From: JAUSIK01 sp964362915
Lineage (GTDB): Archaea > Nanobdellota > Nanobdellia > Pacearchaeales > GW2011-AR1
Reading direction: 5' to 3'
Assembly: GCA_964362915.1 (NCBI GenBank)
Contig: CAYIGH010000002.1
Coordinates: 9,624-73,623 of the forward strand
Length of the DNA: 64,000 nucleotides
The notes under the pieces are model-generated. The model saw only the letters and a program-made list of their open reading frames with translations. It was not told the DNA's origin and searched no databases. This document shows, piece by piece, positions 43,384 through 52,582 of the stretch. The translations under genes and the position numbers were made by a program. Within the stretch, counting starts at the first letter, position 1. Every line of letters begins with the position of its first letter.

Positions 43384-43848
43384 ATGAAATCTTCATTCTC
43401 AACATCATGGCTATCTTCCGTTCAGCCAAGAAAACAAAGAAAATACATTTATAATGCTCCTTTACATATAAAGCATAAGTTTTTAAGTGCACAATTATCA
43501 AAACAATTAAGAAAAAAGCATGGCAAGAGGAATCTTCCCCTCAGGAAAGGGGATGAGGTGCTTATCATGCGCGGAAGTTTTAGGAAGAAAAAGGCAAAAA
43601 TCACTTCTATAGAGCTTAAAGATTCTAGAGTTATTCTGGAAGGAATCCAAAGATCAAAGAAGGATGGAACCAAAGTCAATGTATATTTCCATCCAAGCAA
43701 GCTTCAAATTCAATCTTTGAATTTAGACGACAAAAAAAGACTTTTAGCCATAGAAAGGAAATTGCCAAATAAGAATCCTAAGCAAGAGTCTAAAGAAAAA
43801 TCCATGGAGAAGAAAAATGCACTTAAAGAGACAAAAGGCAGCAATTAA
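43384..43848 (+). CDS. rpl24: ribosomal protein uL24
   Basis: 154 aa from the ATG at 43384, 1 nt after the uL14 stop; an earlier ATG would lie inside uL14. SVQPRKQRKYIYNAPLHIK opens the archaeal L24; the KOW motif is RKGDEVLIMRGSFRKKKAKI. A Lys/Glu-rich C-terminal tail is added. Overlaps eS4 by 32 bp. Confidence 0.93.
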   Translation: MKSSFSTSWLSSVQPRKQRKYIYNAPLHIKHKFLSAQLSKQLRKKHGKRNLPLRKGDEVLIMRGSFRKKKAKITSIELKDSRVILEGIQRSKKDGTKVNVYFHPSKLQIQSLNLDDKKRLLAIERKLPNKNPKQESKEKSMEKKNALKETKGSN

Positions 43849-44437
43849 GTTGCCAATTCCAAGAAAAGGGACAAAATATATAGCCAGAGCGTTGTCAAAT
43901 CTTAATAATTCTGTTACAGTCGTAATAGCTGTAAGAGACATGCTGAAATTAGCTAGGACTGCCGCAGAAGTAAAAAAGATGATTCACAGAAAACTTCTTA
44001 AAATAAATGGCAAAAATGTAAAGGACTATAGGGAAAGTATAAGACTTTTTAATTTATTTGAAGCAGATAAACCCTACATTTTAACATTATTACCAACTGG
44101 AAAGTTCACTTTAGAAGAATCAAAAGAAAAGAACATAAGACTTTGTAAAATCATAAATAAAAAATTAATAAAAAATAATTCTATACAATTAAATTTGCAT
44201 GACGGTTCAAACATTATTTCCAAGGAGCCTATTTCAGTTGGAGATTCTGTTCTTCTTGATTTAGCAGGCAAAATAAAAAAGCATATTCCTCTGGAGAGAG
44301 GAAGAGAGGCAATAATAATCGAGGGCAAATATCTAGGTCTAAATGGAAAAATAGAAAATGTGAAAGATAATTTAATAACCATCAAGATAGAAGAAAAAAC
44401 AACAATGCTCCCCAAAAGGCAGGTAATTGCACGATGA
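43817..44437 (+). CDS. rps4e: ribosomal protein eS4
   Basis: 206 aa. MHLKRQKAAIKLPIPRKGTKY, TAAEVKKMIHRKLLKINGK (S4-like domain) and a C-terminal KOW region with IIIEGKYLGLNGKI. The start has a good GGAGAAG Shine-Dalgarno within uL24. About 30 residues shorter than many archaeal eS4. Confidence 0.94.
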   Translation: MHLKRQKAAIKLPIPRKGTKYIARALSNLNNSVTVVIAVRDMLKLARTAAEVKKMIHRKLLKINGKNVKDYRESIRLFNLFEADKPYILTLLPTGKFTLEESKEKNIRLCKIINKKLIKNNSIQLNLHDGSNIISKEPISVGDSVLLDLAGKIKKHIPLERGREAIIIEGKYLGLNGKIENVKDNLITIKIEEKTTMLPKRQVIAR

Positions 44438-44964
44438 ATCAAAGTTTACAGCAAGAAATAAAAATGGAAAATCCATCAAGAAAGATAAAGATAGAAAAAG
44501 TAGTTCTTAGCTGTGGCGCCACAGGAACAGATCTGGAAAAATCAAGAAAGCTTTTAGAGTTAATCTCAGGCATGAAAGCTCAAATTCTTACATCAAGAAA
44601 AAGAATACCAAATTTCGATGTTCGTCCTGGATTAGAAGTTGGCACTAGAACAACACTAAGAGGAGAAAAAGCATTAAATTTATTAAAAAGACTGCTTGGA
44701 GCAATAGGTAATACCCTCTCAGAAGAACAGATCTCAGAAAATCACTTTTCTTTTGGAATAAAGGAATATATAGAAATTCCCGGTTTGGAATATCAGAGAG
44801 ATATAGGGATTCGTGGTCTTAATATTACAATAAATTTCATTAGGCATGGAGCGAGAGTTAAAAGAAAAAAGATAAAATCAGGCAAATTACCAAAAAAGCA
44901 GCATGTGAGAAGAGAAGAAATAATTAAATTTATGGAGGAAAACTTCCAAACGAAGTTTGTTTAA
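44434..44964 (+). CDS. rpl5: ribosomal protein uL5
   Basis: 176 aa. KIKIEKVVLSCGATG, AQILTSRKRIPNFDVRPGLEVGTRTTLRG and GLEYQRDIGIRGLNITINF are diagnostic. The ATG at 44434 overlaps eS4 by ATGA; another ATG at 44464 fits the family start better, so either is possible. Confidence 0.95.
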   Translation: MNQSLQQEIKMENPSRKIKIEKVVLSCGATGTDLEKSRKLLELISGMKAQILTSRKRIPNFDVRPGLEVGTRTTLRGEKALNLLKRLLGAIGNTLSEEQISENHFSFGIKEYIEIPGLEYQRDIGIRGLNITINFIRHGARVKRKKIKSGKLPKKQHVRREEIIKFMEENFQTKFV

Positions 44965-45005
44965 GATGATAGATAAATCAAAGTTAATTGAGGAAAAAAT
45001 ATAAT

Positions 45006-45434
45006 ATGACAGACAAACCTTTAGAAAGAAAATTGATTTCAGGAAGAAAGTATTTAGTTGGCCCTGAAAATAAGGAAATGGTTTATTATGGAAAATCTCC
45101 TTATAATTATGAAGTATTTTGCAATTGGGAAATCTTAGATGGAGGACCAATAGAATGTCTTCAGATAGAAGCTAATAATTTTTTATTGAATGAAAACCAT
45201 GTAGAAGATAGAACTGGAAAATATTTTGAGCGAACTATAAGATTTACAAGCCCTAAGCAATTAGGTCAAAAAGACAACAGCAACATATCATTCGCCAAAA
45301 TGTTTGAAAGAACTGCAAAAATTGTTAGATGTGAATTAAGAGGAGATTCAGTAGAATATGAATTAAAAAAAATTCATGAAAGCTTACTTTATGTAAAATT
45401 GAGTGCAATATTGGAAGGAGGAGAATCAAAATGA
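45006..45434 (+). CDS. unknown small protein interleaved between uL5 and uS14
   Basis: 142 aa from the ATG at 45006, preceded by GAGG about 13 nt upstream. LISGRKYLVGPENKEMVYYGKSPYNYEVF repeats the LxxGxxYxV ... YYGKS pattern of the other inserted genes. The rest is beta-rich with a final helix. Its end overlaps uS14 by ATGA and carries the uS14 Shine-Dalgarno (GGAGGAG). No known family. Confidence 0.6.
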   Translation: MTDKPLERKLISGRKYLVGPENKEMVYYGKSPYNYEVFCNWEILDGGPIECLQIEANNFLLNENHVEDRTGKYFERTIRFTSPKQLGQKDNSNISFAKMFERTAKIVRCELRGDSVEYELKKIHESLLYVKLSAILEGGESK

Positions 45435-45661
45435 CAGCAAGCGACTGGAATAAAATATTAAGGCAGTTAAAAAGCAAACCAGCAGTAATGCAGAAATTTC
45501 TAAAGCATTGCAAGCCAAAAAATCGCTCCACAGGAATAGCAAGAAAAAAATGTGAAAGATGCGGCAGATTCGGCGCCCATTTAAATCAGTATAATCTAAA
45601 CCTCTGCAGGCAGTGCTTCCGTGAAATTGCGGAAGAAATCGGCTTCGAAAAATACAGCTAA
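45431..45661 (+). CDS. rps14: ribosomal protein uS14
   Basis: 76 aa. A zinc-binding C-terminus with KKCERCGRFGAHLNQYNLNLCRQCFREIA (shown here as key residues CxxC...CxxC) and an N-terminal helical extension of about 35 residues. Confidence 0.93.
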   Translation: MTASDWNKILRQLKSKPAVMQKFLKHCKPKNRSTGIARKKCERCGRFGAHLNQYNLNLCRQCFREIAEEIGFEKYS

Positions 45662-45662
45662 A

Positions 45663-46037
45663 ATGTCACACGATGTAATTGCAGACGCGCTCAACAAGAT
45701 AATGAATGCCAAGAGAGCAGGCAAATCAAGTTTGGAAATAAGCTTTCGCTCAAAATTTCTTATTTCAATTCTAGCCCTTGCAAAATTTAAAGGATACATT
45801 AAAGACTATAAACTAACAGGAAAAATACTAAAAATAGAATTAGGCAGTCTTAACAAATGTAATGCAATAAAGCCGAGATTTACATTAACAGTTGAGGAAA
45901 TAGAAAAATATGAGAAAAGATATCTCCCGGCAAAAGATTTCGGCATTTTAATACTAACAACCTCAAAAGGCTTAATGACAAATCAAACCGCAAAAGAAAA
46001 AAATATAGGGGGGAGCTTAATAGCTTATATGTACTGA
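45663..46037 (+). CDS. rps8: ribosomal protein uS8
   Basis: 124 aa from the ATG at 45663, 1 nt after the uS14 stop. MSHDVIADALNKIMNAKRAGK opens S8; FGILILTTSKGLMTNQTAKEKNIGG closes it. Normal length. Confidence 0.95.
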   Translation: MSHDVIADALNKIMNAKRAGKSSLEISFRSKFLISILALAKFKGYIKDYKLTGKILKIELGSLNKCNAIKPRFTLTVEEIEKYEKRYLPAKDFGILILTTSKGLMTNQTAKEKNIGGSLIAYMY

Positions 46038-46038
46038 A

Positions 46039-46581
46039 ATGAGAAAATTAATTACAGAAGAAATAGAAATTCCTAAAGAAATAAATTGCGAATATAAAGA
46101 CAAATTTTTAATCTGTAAAAAGGATTCTATAGAGTTAAAAAGGATGATAAGTCTTCCCACAATTTCGCTCTCGATTAAAGATAATAAAATATTACTAACT
46201 GCTCTAAAGGCAGGCAAGTATGAAAAAAAAACAATATTAGCTTTCATAAATCACATAAAAAATATTTTCCTCGGCCTTAATGAAAAATTCATTTATCATC
46301 TAGAAGCATGCAACGTCCACTTTCCAATGACCTTAAAAATTGAAGGCAATAAATTAGCAATAAACAATTTTCTCGGGGAAAAAACACCCCGCTATGCAGA
46401 AATTCTCCAAAATGTCGAGGTCCAAATAAAAGGCAGCTCAATTACTGTTTTATCTCATGATAAAGAAGCCGCAGGCCAGACAGCTGCGAATTTTGAAAAA
46501 GCTACAAAAGTAAAAAATAGAGACAGAAGAATCTTTCAGGATGGAATATTTATTGTTGAAAAGCCCGGAGATAAAAAATAA
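46039..46581 (+). CDS. rpl6: ribosomal protein uL6
   Basis: 180 aa. Two repeated L6 domains; FPMTLKIEGNKLAINNFLGEKTPR is the conserved second-domain segment. The C-terminal NRDRRIFQDGIF is typical of archaeal L6. Confidence 0.94.
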   Translation: MRKLITEEIEIPKEINCEYKDKFLICKKDSIELKRMISLPTISLSIKDNKILLTALKAGKYEKKTILAFINHIKNIFLGLNEKFIYHLEACNVHFPMTLKIEGNKLAINNFLGEKTPRYAEILQNVEVQIKGSSITVLSHDKEAAGQTAANFEKATKVKNRDRRIFQDGIFIVEKPGDKK

Positions 46582-46943
46582 TGGCAAGAAATTTTTTAAG
46601 ACAAGACTTCATGAGGCATATCAAACTAGGCAAGCATAGAAAGAAATTGCAGAAATGGAGGCGACCTAAAGGAAGGCATAGTAAAATGAGGAATAAAAGA
46701 AAAGGTTATCCAGTTTCTCCAGGAGCAGGATATAAAAAATCAAGAAATGAAAGAGGCAAAATTTTAAGACTATATCCCAAATTAGTCACAAATATAAAAG
46801 ATTTAACAGGCGCAGATAAGGATAATATTATAATAATCGCAAGTAGAGTAGGCGCAAGAAAAAGAATAGAACTAATCAAAAAAGCAGAAGAGATGAAACT
46901 AAAAATTTTAAACATTAAGGAGAGAATAAAAAATGAATCTTAA
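46581..46943 (+). CDS. rpl32e: ribosomal protein eL32
   Basis: 120 aa. FLRQDFMRHIKLGKHRKKLQKWRRPKGRHSKMR and GYPVSPGAGYKK (key residues only) are the eL32 signature. Archaeal/eukaryotic-specific protein of the large subunit. Confidence 0.93.
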   Translation: MARNFLRQDFMRHIKLGKHRKKLQKWRRPKGRHSKMRNKRKGYPVSPGAGYKKSRNERGKILRLYPKLVTNIKDLTGADKDNIIIIASRVGARKRIELIKKAEEMKLKILNIKERIKNES

Positions 46944-47340
46944 TAAAAAGAAGGAATTAGCAGCGCGCACAATCAATATAGGCAAAAAAAGAATAGTTTT
47001 CAATATAAACAGATTGGATGAAATAAAAGAAGCAATTACAAAACAAGACATAAAAGATCTCATTAAAACTGAAGCAATTATTATAAAAGAAATAAAAGGC
47101 AGAAAAGTAAAAGTAAAAAGGAAAACAAGAATAAGAGCGGGCAGCAGAAGGAGAATAATTATAAATAAAAAAAGAGAGTATATTAACCTTGTTAGAAAAT
47201 TAAGAAATTATCTCAAAGCACTGAAGAAACAAGGAAAAATTTCCAAAGTGAATAATATAAAAATTCTGACAGAAATAAAAGCCAGGAAAATTAAGAACAT
47301 ATCTCAAATAAGAGATATGTTAATTAAGGAGCCAAAATGA
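46933..47340 (+). CDS. rpl19e: ribosomal protein eL19
   Basis: 135 aa. KKELAARTINIGKKRIVFN and KVKRKTRIRAGSRRR are diagnostic. Overlaps eL32 by 11 bp. Somewhat shorter at the C-terminus than other archaeal eL19. Confidence 0.94.
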   Translation: MNLNKKKELAARTINIGKKRIVFNINRLDEIKEAITKQDIKDLIKTEAIIIKEIKGRKVKVKRKTRIRAGSRRRIIINKKREYINLVRKLRNYLKALKKQGKISKVNNIKILTEIKARKIKNISQIRDMLIKEPK

Positions 47341-47810
47341 TAAAATTAAGAAGACGCAGATTAGAAAAAAGAACAGATTATAAGGCAAGATTAGCATTGC
47401 TTAAATTTAAGAAAGCGCGGCTAGTAGCTAGAAAAACAAATAAGCATATCATAGTCCAGATTGTTGAAACAAAACAAGCCCAGGACAGAGTTATTACAGG
47501 GCTGACTTCCCAAGTGCTTTTAGAAAAAGGCTGGCCTAAAAATGGCTCTGGGAGTTTAAAGAATAAAGCGGCAGCATATCTAGTAGGTTTTTTAATAGGA
47601 AAAATAGCTCAAGAAAAAGGAGTAAAATCAGCCATATTCGATATAGGGATGCATAGAAACATTCATAAATCCAGACTTTATGCCATTCTGAAAGGCGCAA
47701 TTGATGCAGGATTAGATATCCAGCATTCAAAAGAAGTCTTGCCTTCAAATGAAGAAATACAAAAAAACGAAAAATTCAGAAATATAATCCATAAAATAAC
47801 TAAAGAATAA
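47337..47810 (+). CDS. rpl18: ribosomal protein uL18
   Basis: 157 aa. RRRLEKRTDYKARLALLK, VARKTNKHIIVQIV and GLDIQHSKEVLPSNE match archaeal uL18. Part of the 5S rRNA complex with uL5. Confidence 0.94.
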   Translation: MIKLRRRRLEKRTDYKARLALLKFKKARLVARKTNKHIIVQIVETKQAQDRVITGLTSQVLLEKGWPKNGSGSLKNKAAAYLVGFLIGKIAQEKGVKSAIFDIGMHRNIHKSRLYAILKGAIDAGLDIQHSKEVLPSNEEIQKNEKFRNIIHKITKE

Positions 47811-47811
47811 A

Positions 47812-48597
47812 ATGGCAGAGAAAGAAACAAAAAACAATCCCAAGAGCGTTATAGAAGCTGTTCCAGAAGCAGTAGAAGAATTAGCAAAAGAGATATCTAC
47901 ATCTGAGGAAATCACAATAAAAGAAGAAAAATTAACAGCCAAAAAAGAAGCGATTATATCATGGATACCCAAAACAAAACTCGGAAAGCAAGTTAAAGCT
48001 GGTGAAGTAAAAAATATAGACATAATTTTAGAAGAAGGAAAAAAAATCCTAGAACCAGAGATCATAGATTCACTTCTAAACATAGAATCAGAATTGCTTT
48101 TAGTAGGACAAGCCAAAGGAAAATTCGGCGGAGGAAAAAGACGTGCATGGAGGCAAACTCAAAAAAAGACGCAAGAAGGGAATATTATTACATTCTCAAC
48201 AATGGTCGTTGTCGGCGATAAAAATGGGTATGTAGGTATCGGCTATGGTAAAGCAAAAGAAACGCTTCCAGCAAGGGAGAAGGCATTAAGACAGGCAAAG
48301 CTAAACATAATAAAAATAAATAGAGGATTTGAAGATCCTGCAGACACCGCAAAAAACGACCCCCACACCATCCCATTCAAAGTAGAAGGTAAATGTGGAA
48401 GTGTAAGAATTACTTTATTTCCTGCTCCAAGAGGGACAGGTCTTGCAGTTGCTGATGAATGCAAAAAAATATTGCGATTAGCAGGCATAAAAGATATTTA
48501 TAGTAGGACGATAGGACAGACAAGAACAACATTCAATTTGGCAAAAGCATGTCTAGATGCCCTAATAAAAACAAAAAAAATAATAAGACAAAAATGA
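47812..48597 (+). CDS. rps5: ribosomal protein uS5 with extended N-terminus
   Basis: 261 aa. The dsRBD-like region has VVVGDKNGYVGIGYGKAKE, and the C-terminal domain APRGTGLAVADECKKILRLAGIKDIYS. About 45 residues of acidic/Lys-rich sequence precede the archaeal S5 core (WIPKTKLGKQVKAGEV). Confidence 0.95.
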   Translation: MAEKETKNNPKSVIEAVPEAVEELAKEISTSEEITIKEEKLTAKKEAIISWIPKTKLGKQVKAGEVKNIDIILEEGKKILEPEIIDSLLNIESELLLVGQAKGKFGGGKRRAWRQTQKKTQEGNIITFSTMVVVGDKNGYVGIGYGKAKETLPAREKALRQAKLNIIKINRGFEDPADTAKNDPHTIPFKVEGKCGSVRITLFPAPRGTGLAVADECKKILRLAGIKDIYSRTIGQTRTTFNLAKACLDALIKTKKIIRQK

Positions 48598-49013
48598 TAA
48601 TAGCAATAAGAATTTCAGGTTTAGTGAATATGTCTGGAGAAATGCAGGAAACGCTTTATAGATTAAGATTAAGAAAAAAATATAGTGCAGTCCTTCTAAA
48701 ACCAACGAAAATAAATCTTAAAGTACTTAAAAAAATAAGAAATCACATAGCATATGGCGATATAAACAAAGAAACTCTTAAAGAATTAGTCGAAAAAAGG
48801 GGAATTTTTTTAAATAAATCAAAAAAAGCCAATATCGAAAAGATCGTGGAGAATTTAGAGAAAGATATATCATCTCCAGAAATAAAGCCATTTTTTAGAT
48901 TGCATCCTCCAAGAGGAGGCATAGATGCTAAAAAACATTTCGGCGTTTCAAAAAAAGCAGTTTTAGGCGATAATAAAGATAAAATAAATGATCTTTTAAG
49001 GAGGATGCTATGA
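48594..49013 (+). CDS. rpl30: ribosomal protein uL30
   Basis: 139 aa from the ATG at 48594, which overlaps the uS5 stop by ATGA. IAIRISGLVNMSGEMQETLYRLRL and the FRLHPPRGG near the end are the archaeal uL30 pattern. Confidence 0.93.
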   Translation: MIIAIRISGLVNMSGEMQETLYRLRLRKKYSAVLLKPTKINLKVLKKIRNHIAYGDINKETLKELVEKRGIFLNKSKKANIEKIVENLEKDISSPEIKPFFRLHPPRGGIDAKKHFGVSKKAVLGDNKDKINDLLRRML

Positions 49014-49456
49014 AGCTTAAAAAACGACATAAGGCATCGCGATTTAGGGGTTCTCACACACACGGAAGAGGATTTAAGAAGAAAGCAAGAGGTTCAGGCC
49101 ATCGTGGCGGAAAAGGCATGGCAGGAACAGGAAAAAGAGCAGACCAAAGAAAAACCTTAGTGCTTAACTTATATGGGAACGATTATTTTGGAAAAGATAA
49201 AGCTCTTAGAAGAAAACAAAAAAATAGGTTGAATCAAATCAACATTCAGGAAATTATGCAAAATCTAAATTCCTATATAAAATCCGGAAAGGCCAAAGAA
49301 TTAAAAGATCATATAGAACTAAATTTTAAGGGCTATAAAATTTTAGGTTTAGGAGAAGTAAGCAAAAAAATTAAAATAAATGCCTCAGCTGCATCAAAAT
49401 CAGCTCTAGAAAAAATTAAAAAAGCAGGCGGAGATATAATAATAGAAAATGCGTAA
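49010..49456 (+). CDS. rpl15: ribosomal protein uL15
   Basis: 148 aa. SRFRGSHTHGRGFKKKARGSGHRGGKGMAG (key Gly/His-rich loop) and ILGLGEVSKKIKI. Start marked by AGGAGG. Last ribosomal gene of the operon; secY follows after 61 bp with its own TATA-like box. Confidence 0.94.
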   Translation: MKLKKRHKASRFRGSHTHGRGFKKKARGSGHRGGKGMAGTGKRADQRKTLVLNLYGNDYFGKDKALRRKQKNRLNQINIQEIMQNLNSYIKSGKAKELKDHIELNFKGYKILGLGEVSKKIKINASAASKSALEKIKKAGGDIIIENA

Positions 49457-49486
49457 AACAAATAATAAAAATGCCAATAAAGTGAA

Positions 49487-49498
49487 TCTTTAAAAACC
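49487..49498 (+). promoter_or_regulatory. TATA-like promoter of secY
   Basis: TCTTTAAAAACC, 20-30 nt before the secY ATG, so secY can be expressed apart from the ribosomal operon. Confidence 0.5.
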
Positions 49499-49517
49499 TC
49501 TTTTTTCTAAACACCAT

Positions 49518-50903
49518 ATGGCCCTTAAAGATATATTTTATAATCTTCCAGAAGTAAAAAAACCAATTGAAAAAAAACTTAGCTTTAACGTAAAGCTTAA
49601 ATGGACAATTATAGTCCTTCTTTCTTTCTTTGTCCTAGCAAACATCTCTTTATACGGTGTTTCAAAAGGATTTCTAGATAGATTTGAATTTTTAGAAGTA
49701 ATTTTAGGAACTGATTTTGGCAGTATTATCAGCTTAGGTATTGGCCCAATTGTAATGGCTTCAATTATACTGCAGTTATTAGTTGGCTCCGGCATATTAA
49801 ACATTGATACAAAAACAGAAGAAGGAAAAAAGTTTTTTCAAGGATTGCAGAAATTAGGAGTATTATTTTTTATATTATTTGAAGCATTGGTTTATGTTTT
49901 AATGGGAGGAATACAAGCATCCCCTGGTTTCACAGGAATTGTTATAACTCAGCTTATTCTTGGCGGACTTGCAATAATGTTTCTAGATGAGGTAGCACAA
50001 AAATGGGGATTTGGATCAGGAGTTTCGTTATTTATTGTCGCAGGTGTAGCATGGCGTTTATTTACAGGTCTCTTCCAATTTATAGGAACAAATGGCGAAA
50101 TTTGTTTATTCGACTTTAAAAATACTGCCTGTGCAGGCAAAATATTAGTTATAATTCAATCTCTAATAAATGGAGCCCCTACAGAAATTTATTCCGCAGT
50201 TGCGGCAATATTATTTACAGTTGTTGTTTTTCTTGCAGTTGTTTGGGCGCAGAATCTTAAAGTAGAAATTCCTTTATCTTATGAAAGATTAAGAGGATAT
50301 AGCATAAAATGGCCATTACAATTTTTCTATGCATCAAACATTCCTGTTATTTTAGTAGCCGCTTTAGCAGCAAATATTCAGCTATTTGGAGGGCTTCTTG
50401 AGAACTGGCTGGGGCGCCCAACATTCATTGGAGGATTTTCTCAAGGCCTGCCAGTTTCAGGCCTGGCATATTGGATAGGAAACACTAATCTAGTAGAGGC
50501 GCTAATTAGAGGAAATTTCCAGAATATTATGTTCCTTCAAGCCCTAACTCATTTGTTATTTTACATAAGCCTATCAGCTTTATTCGCTGTCTTTTGGGTG
50601 AAAACATCAGGCATGGATGAATCGTCCCAAGCAAAAAATATTCTTGGATCAGGTTTACAAATTCCCGGATTTAGAAAAGATCCTCGTGTTTTAGAGGCAA
50701 TTTTAAAAAGATATATTATGCCCTTAACAATTATGGGAGGCATAACAGTCGGAGCATTATCTTCTATTGCAGATCTTCTCGGAGCATTAACTTCTGGAAC
50801 AGCAATACTTTTGGCAGTTATGATAATGTACAAAATGTATGAAGACATTGCCAGACAGCATGCTGTAGATATGCATCCTGCTCTAAGAAAAATGATAGGT
50901 TAA
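49518..50903 (+). CDS. secY: protein translocase SecY (Sec61 alpha)
   Basis: 461 aa, ten hydrophobic segments. The plug region follows GTDFGSIISLGIGPIVMASIILQLL. The conserved loop with VEIPLSYERLRGYSIKWPLQFFYASNIPVIL (key residues only) and a C-terminal GALSSIADLLGALTSGTAILL are typical. Archaeal/eukaryotic-type channel. Confidence 0.96.
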   Translation: MALKDIFYNLPEVKKPIEKKLSFNVKLKWTIIVLLSFFVLANISLYGVSKGFLDRFEFLEVILGTDFGSIISLGIGPIVMASIILQLLVGSGILNIDTKTEEGKKFFQGLQKLGVLFFILFEALVYVLMGGIQASPGFTGIVITQLILGGLAIMFLDEVAQKWGFGSGVSLFIVAGVAWRLFTGLFQFIGTNGEICLFDFKNTACAGKILVIIQSLINGAPTEIYSAVAAILFTVVVFLAVVWAQNLKVEIPLSYERLRGYSIKWPLQFFYASNIPVILVAALAANIQLFGGLLENWLGRPTFIGGFSQGLPVSGLAYWIGNTNLVEALIRGNFQNIMFLQALTHLLFYISLSALFAVFWVKTSGMDESSQAKNILGSGLQIPGFRKDPRVLEAILKRYIMPLTIMGGITVGALSSIADLLGALTSGTAILLAVMIMYKMYEDIARQHAVDMHPALRKMIG

Positions 50904-50957
50904 TAATCAAATTTAAAAAGAACCTTTCTTAATTAAATATATAAAAAAGAAAATAAA

Positions 50958-51488
50958 ATGAAAACATTAAGAATAGTATTCATTATAATGCTTGTTTCTT
51001 TACTAATAGCTTCACTTTGGAACTACATTCCAGCTATAAAGCAAGGAGCCCATTTAATTCTAGATCCTACAGCAGGCAGATTATTGAACTACAATGTAAA
51101 TCTGGGAATGATATTCGTTTCAGCGATAATAACTCTTTTTATAACAATTGTTCAAAAATATACTGTAGATAACGAAACTCTCAAGCAATTGAAAGGGGAG
51201 CAAAAAAAGATTCAGGAAGATATGAAACTACTTAAGGAACATCCAGAAAAACTAATGCAGCTTCAAAAACAAAGTATGGAAAAAGCAGGCGAAATGTTCT
51301 CCCTTTCAATGAAGTCTTTCAGTTACACAGCAATTCCAATAATACTTTTTTTCAGATGGTTTAGCGATTATTTTGGAGCATTCAATCCTCCTCTAAAAAT
51401 ACTTGGCTTTCTCTCATGGTTCTGGGCATATTTAATCTTTAGCATAATTTTCTCTATCATATTTAGAAAAGCATTTAAATTGCCCTAA
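50958..51488 (+). CDS. EMC3/DUF106 membrane insertase-like protein
   Basis: 176 aa. An N-terminal span (residues 6-24), a second near 50-68, then a cytosolic coiled coil (QLKGEQKKIQEDMKLLKE) and a membrane region with FFRWFSDYFGAF, as in DUF106. This family is the archaeal branch of the Oxa1/EMC3/TMCO1 insertases. The position after secY is the usual archaeal context and supports a role in membrane protein insertion. Confidence 0.85.
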   Translation: MKTLRIVFIIMLVSLLIASLWNYIPAIKQGAHLILDPTAGRLLNYNVNLGMIFVSAIITLFITIVQKYTVDNETLKQLKGEQKKIQEDMKLLKEHPEKLMQLQKQSMEKAGEMFSLSMKSFSYTAIPIILFFRWFSDYFGAFNPPLKILGFLSWFWAYLIFSIIFSIIFRKAFKLP

Positions 51489-51704
51489 TTAAAATTCTAT
51501 TGTCAATAAAGGAGCAATATCTATATTATCTATTTTATATTTTGTAAAATAAATATATTCTAAATCCCCATAACGTATCCCTGACTTATCCCTATCCTGC
51601 TCTTTTTCCCATCTAAGCTTAGATAATTGGTAAGAATAAGAGCAACATCCATCTAATCCAACCATGCTAATTAAAAGCATAACCAACCCCTTTTCATTTA
51701 ACAT
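51489..51704 (-). CDS. small putative lipoprotein
   Basis: 71 aa. MLLISMVGLDGCCSYSYQ gives a short hydrophobic start and a possible lipobox-like Cys. The remainder is charged, with a final beta strand (IDIAPLLTIEF). It overlaps the psmA end by 11 bp, so it may be translationally coupled to it. Unknown function. Confidence 0.4.
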   Translation of the reverse strand: MLNEKGLVMLLISMVGLDGCCSYSYQLSKLRWEKEQDRDKSGIRYGDLEYIYFTKYKIDNIDIAPLLTIEF

Positions 51705-52419
51705 ACTTCTTTAAGGCATCGCCTTGTAATCTAACAAGATTCTCTCCGTCTGTCTTTACATAAACAACTTCAAAACGCTGAATATCAAAATTTTTCTCCA
51801 AAATTTCTTTAAATATCTTAAATGAGAGTTTTATTCCTTCTTCGATTATCATGCCTTCTTTATAATCTCTTCTCAATGTCTCTCTAATCTTCTCGTCATT
51901 TTCTCCTATAGCATTTGCTTTAAAAGCAGTATAATTGCCTGTAACATCTGTTGTGTACAAATGTACTTGCCCCTTATTAACTCCCCCCAGCATAATAGAA
52001 ACACCATATGGTCTTATACCGCCATATTGAGTTGACATCTGCTTTCTGTCAGCGATCATTCTGATAACAGTAATGGGTTCTATCGGAGAGTTGTAGGTAA
52101 CTCTATTTTGTTGAGATAATATCTGCGCCTGATCAATTAGAACTCGGGCATCTGATAATATGCCTGCAGCAGTTGCAATAATATGCTCATCAACCTCAAA
52201 GATTTTATGGGAAGATTCGCTGGCAATTAATTTATCCCTAATTCTTTTATCAGCAATAATCATAATACCATCCTTGCATACAATTCCTATACTTGCACTT
52301 CCAAATTTAACGATTTTTTCAGCATATTCCACCTGTAATAAATGCCCGTCCGGAGAGAACATAGTCGCAGCTCGGTCATAGCCCATTGCTTGGTGTTGTA
52401 GTTCTGTTGGCATATCCAT
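51694..52419 (-). CDS. psmA: 20S proteasome alpha subunit
   Basis: 241 aa. GYDRAATMFSPDGHLLQVEYAEKIV is the alpha-subunit N-terminal signature (YDR.ht.FSP.GrL.QVEYA). No catalytic Thr, as expected for alpha. Forms the outer rings that gate the 20S core and bind the unfoldase. A Shine-Dalgarno GAGGTAAT lies about 5 nt before the ATG. Confidence 0.95.
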   Translation of the reverse strand: MDMPTELQHQAMGYDRAATMFSPDGHLLQVEYAEKIVKFGSASIGIVCKDGIMIIADKRIRDKLIASESSHKIFEVDEHIIATAAGILSDARVLIDQAQILSQQNRVTYNSPIEPITVIRMIADRKQMSTQYGGIRPYGVSIMLGGVNKGQVHLYTTDVTGNYTAFKANAIGENDEKIRETLRRDYKEGMIIEEGIKLSFKIFKEILEKNFDIQRFEVVYVKTDGENLVRLQGDALKKYVK

Positions 52420-52437
52420 ATTAGAAATTACCTCGAT

Positions 52438-52452
52438 ACATTCTTAGAATGT
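52438..52452. promoter_or_regulatory. palindromic operator candidate before psmA
   Basis: ACATTCT-T-AGAATGT, perfect 7-bp arms around one base. It sits between the psmA TATA-like box (52454-52465) and start codon, over the expected transcription start. Confidence 0.4.
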
Positions 52453-52453
52453 T

Positions 52454-52465
52454 CCATATTTAAGC
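52454..52465 (-). promoter_or_regulatory. TATA-like promoter of psmA
   Basis: GCTTAAATATGG on the minus strand, about 40 nt before the ATG. The transcript would have a short leader with a Shine-Dalgarno (GAGGTAAT). Confidence 0.5.
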
Positions 52466-52582
52466 TTTACTGAATAATGCCTTTTTAAAGCTTATGAATT
52501 CTCTGTCTCTATTTTTTCTCTCTAGCATTCTTTAACAAGTCATTAATAAAGGTTTTTCCTAACTTATTTAATTAAAATTACC

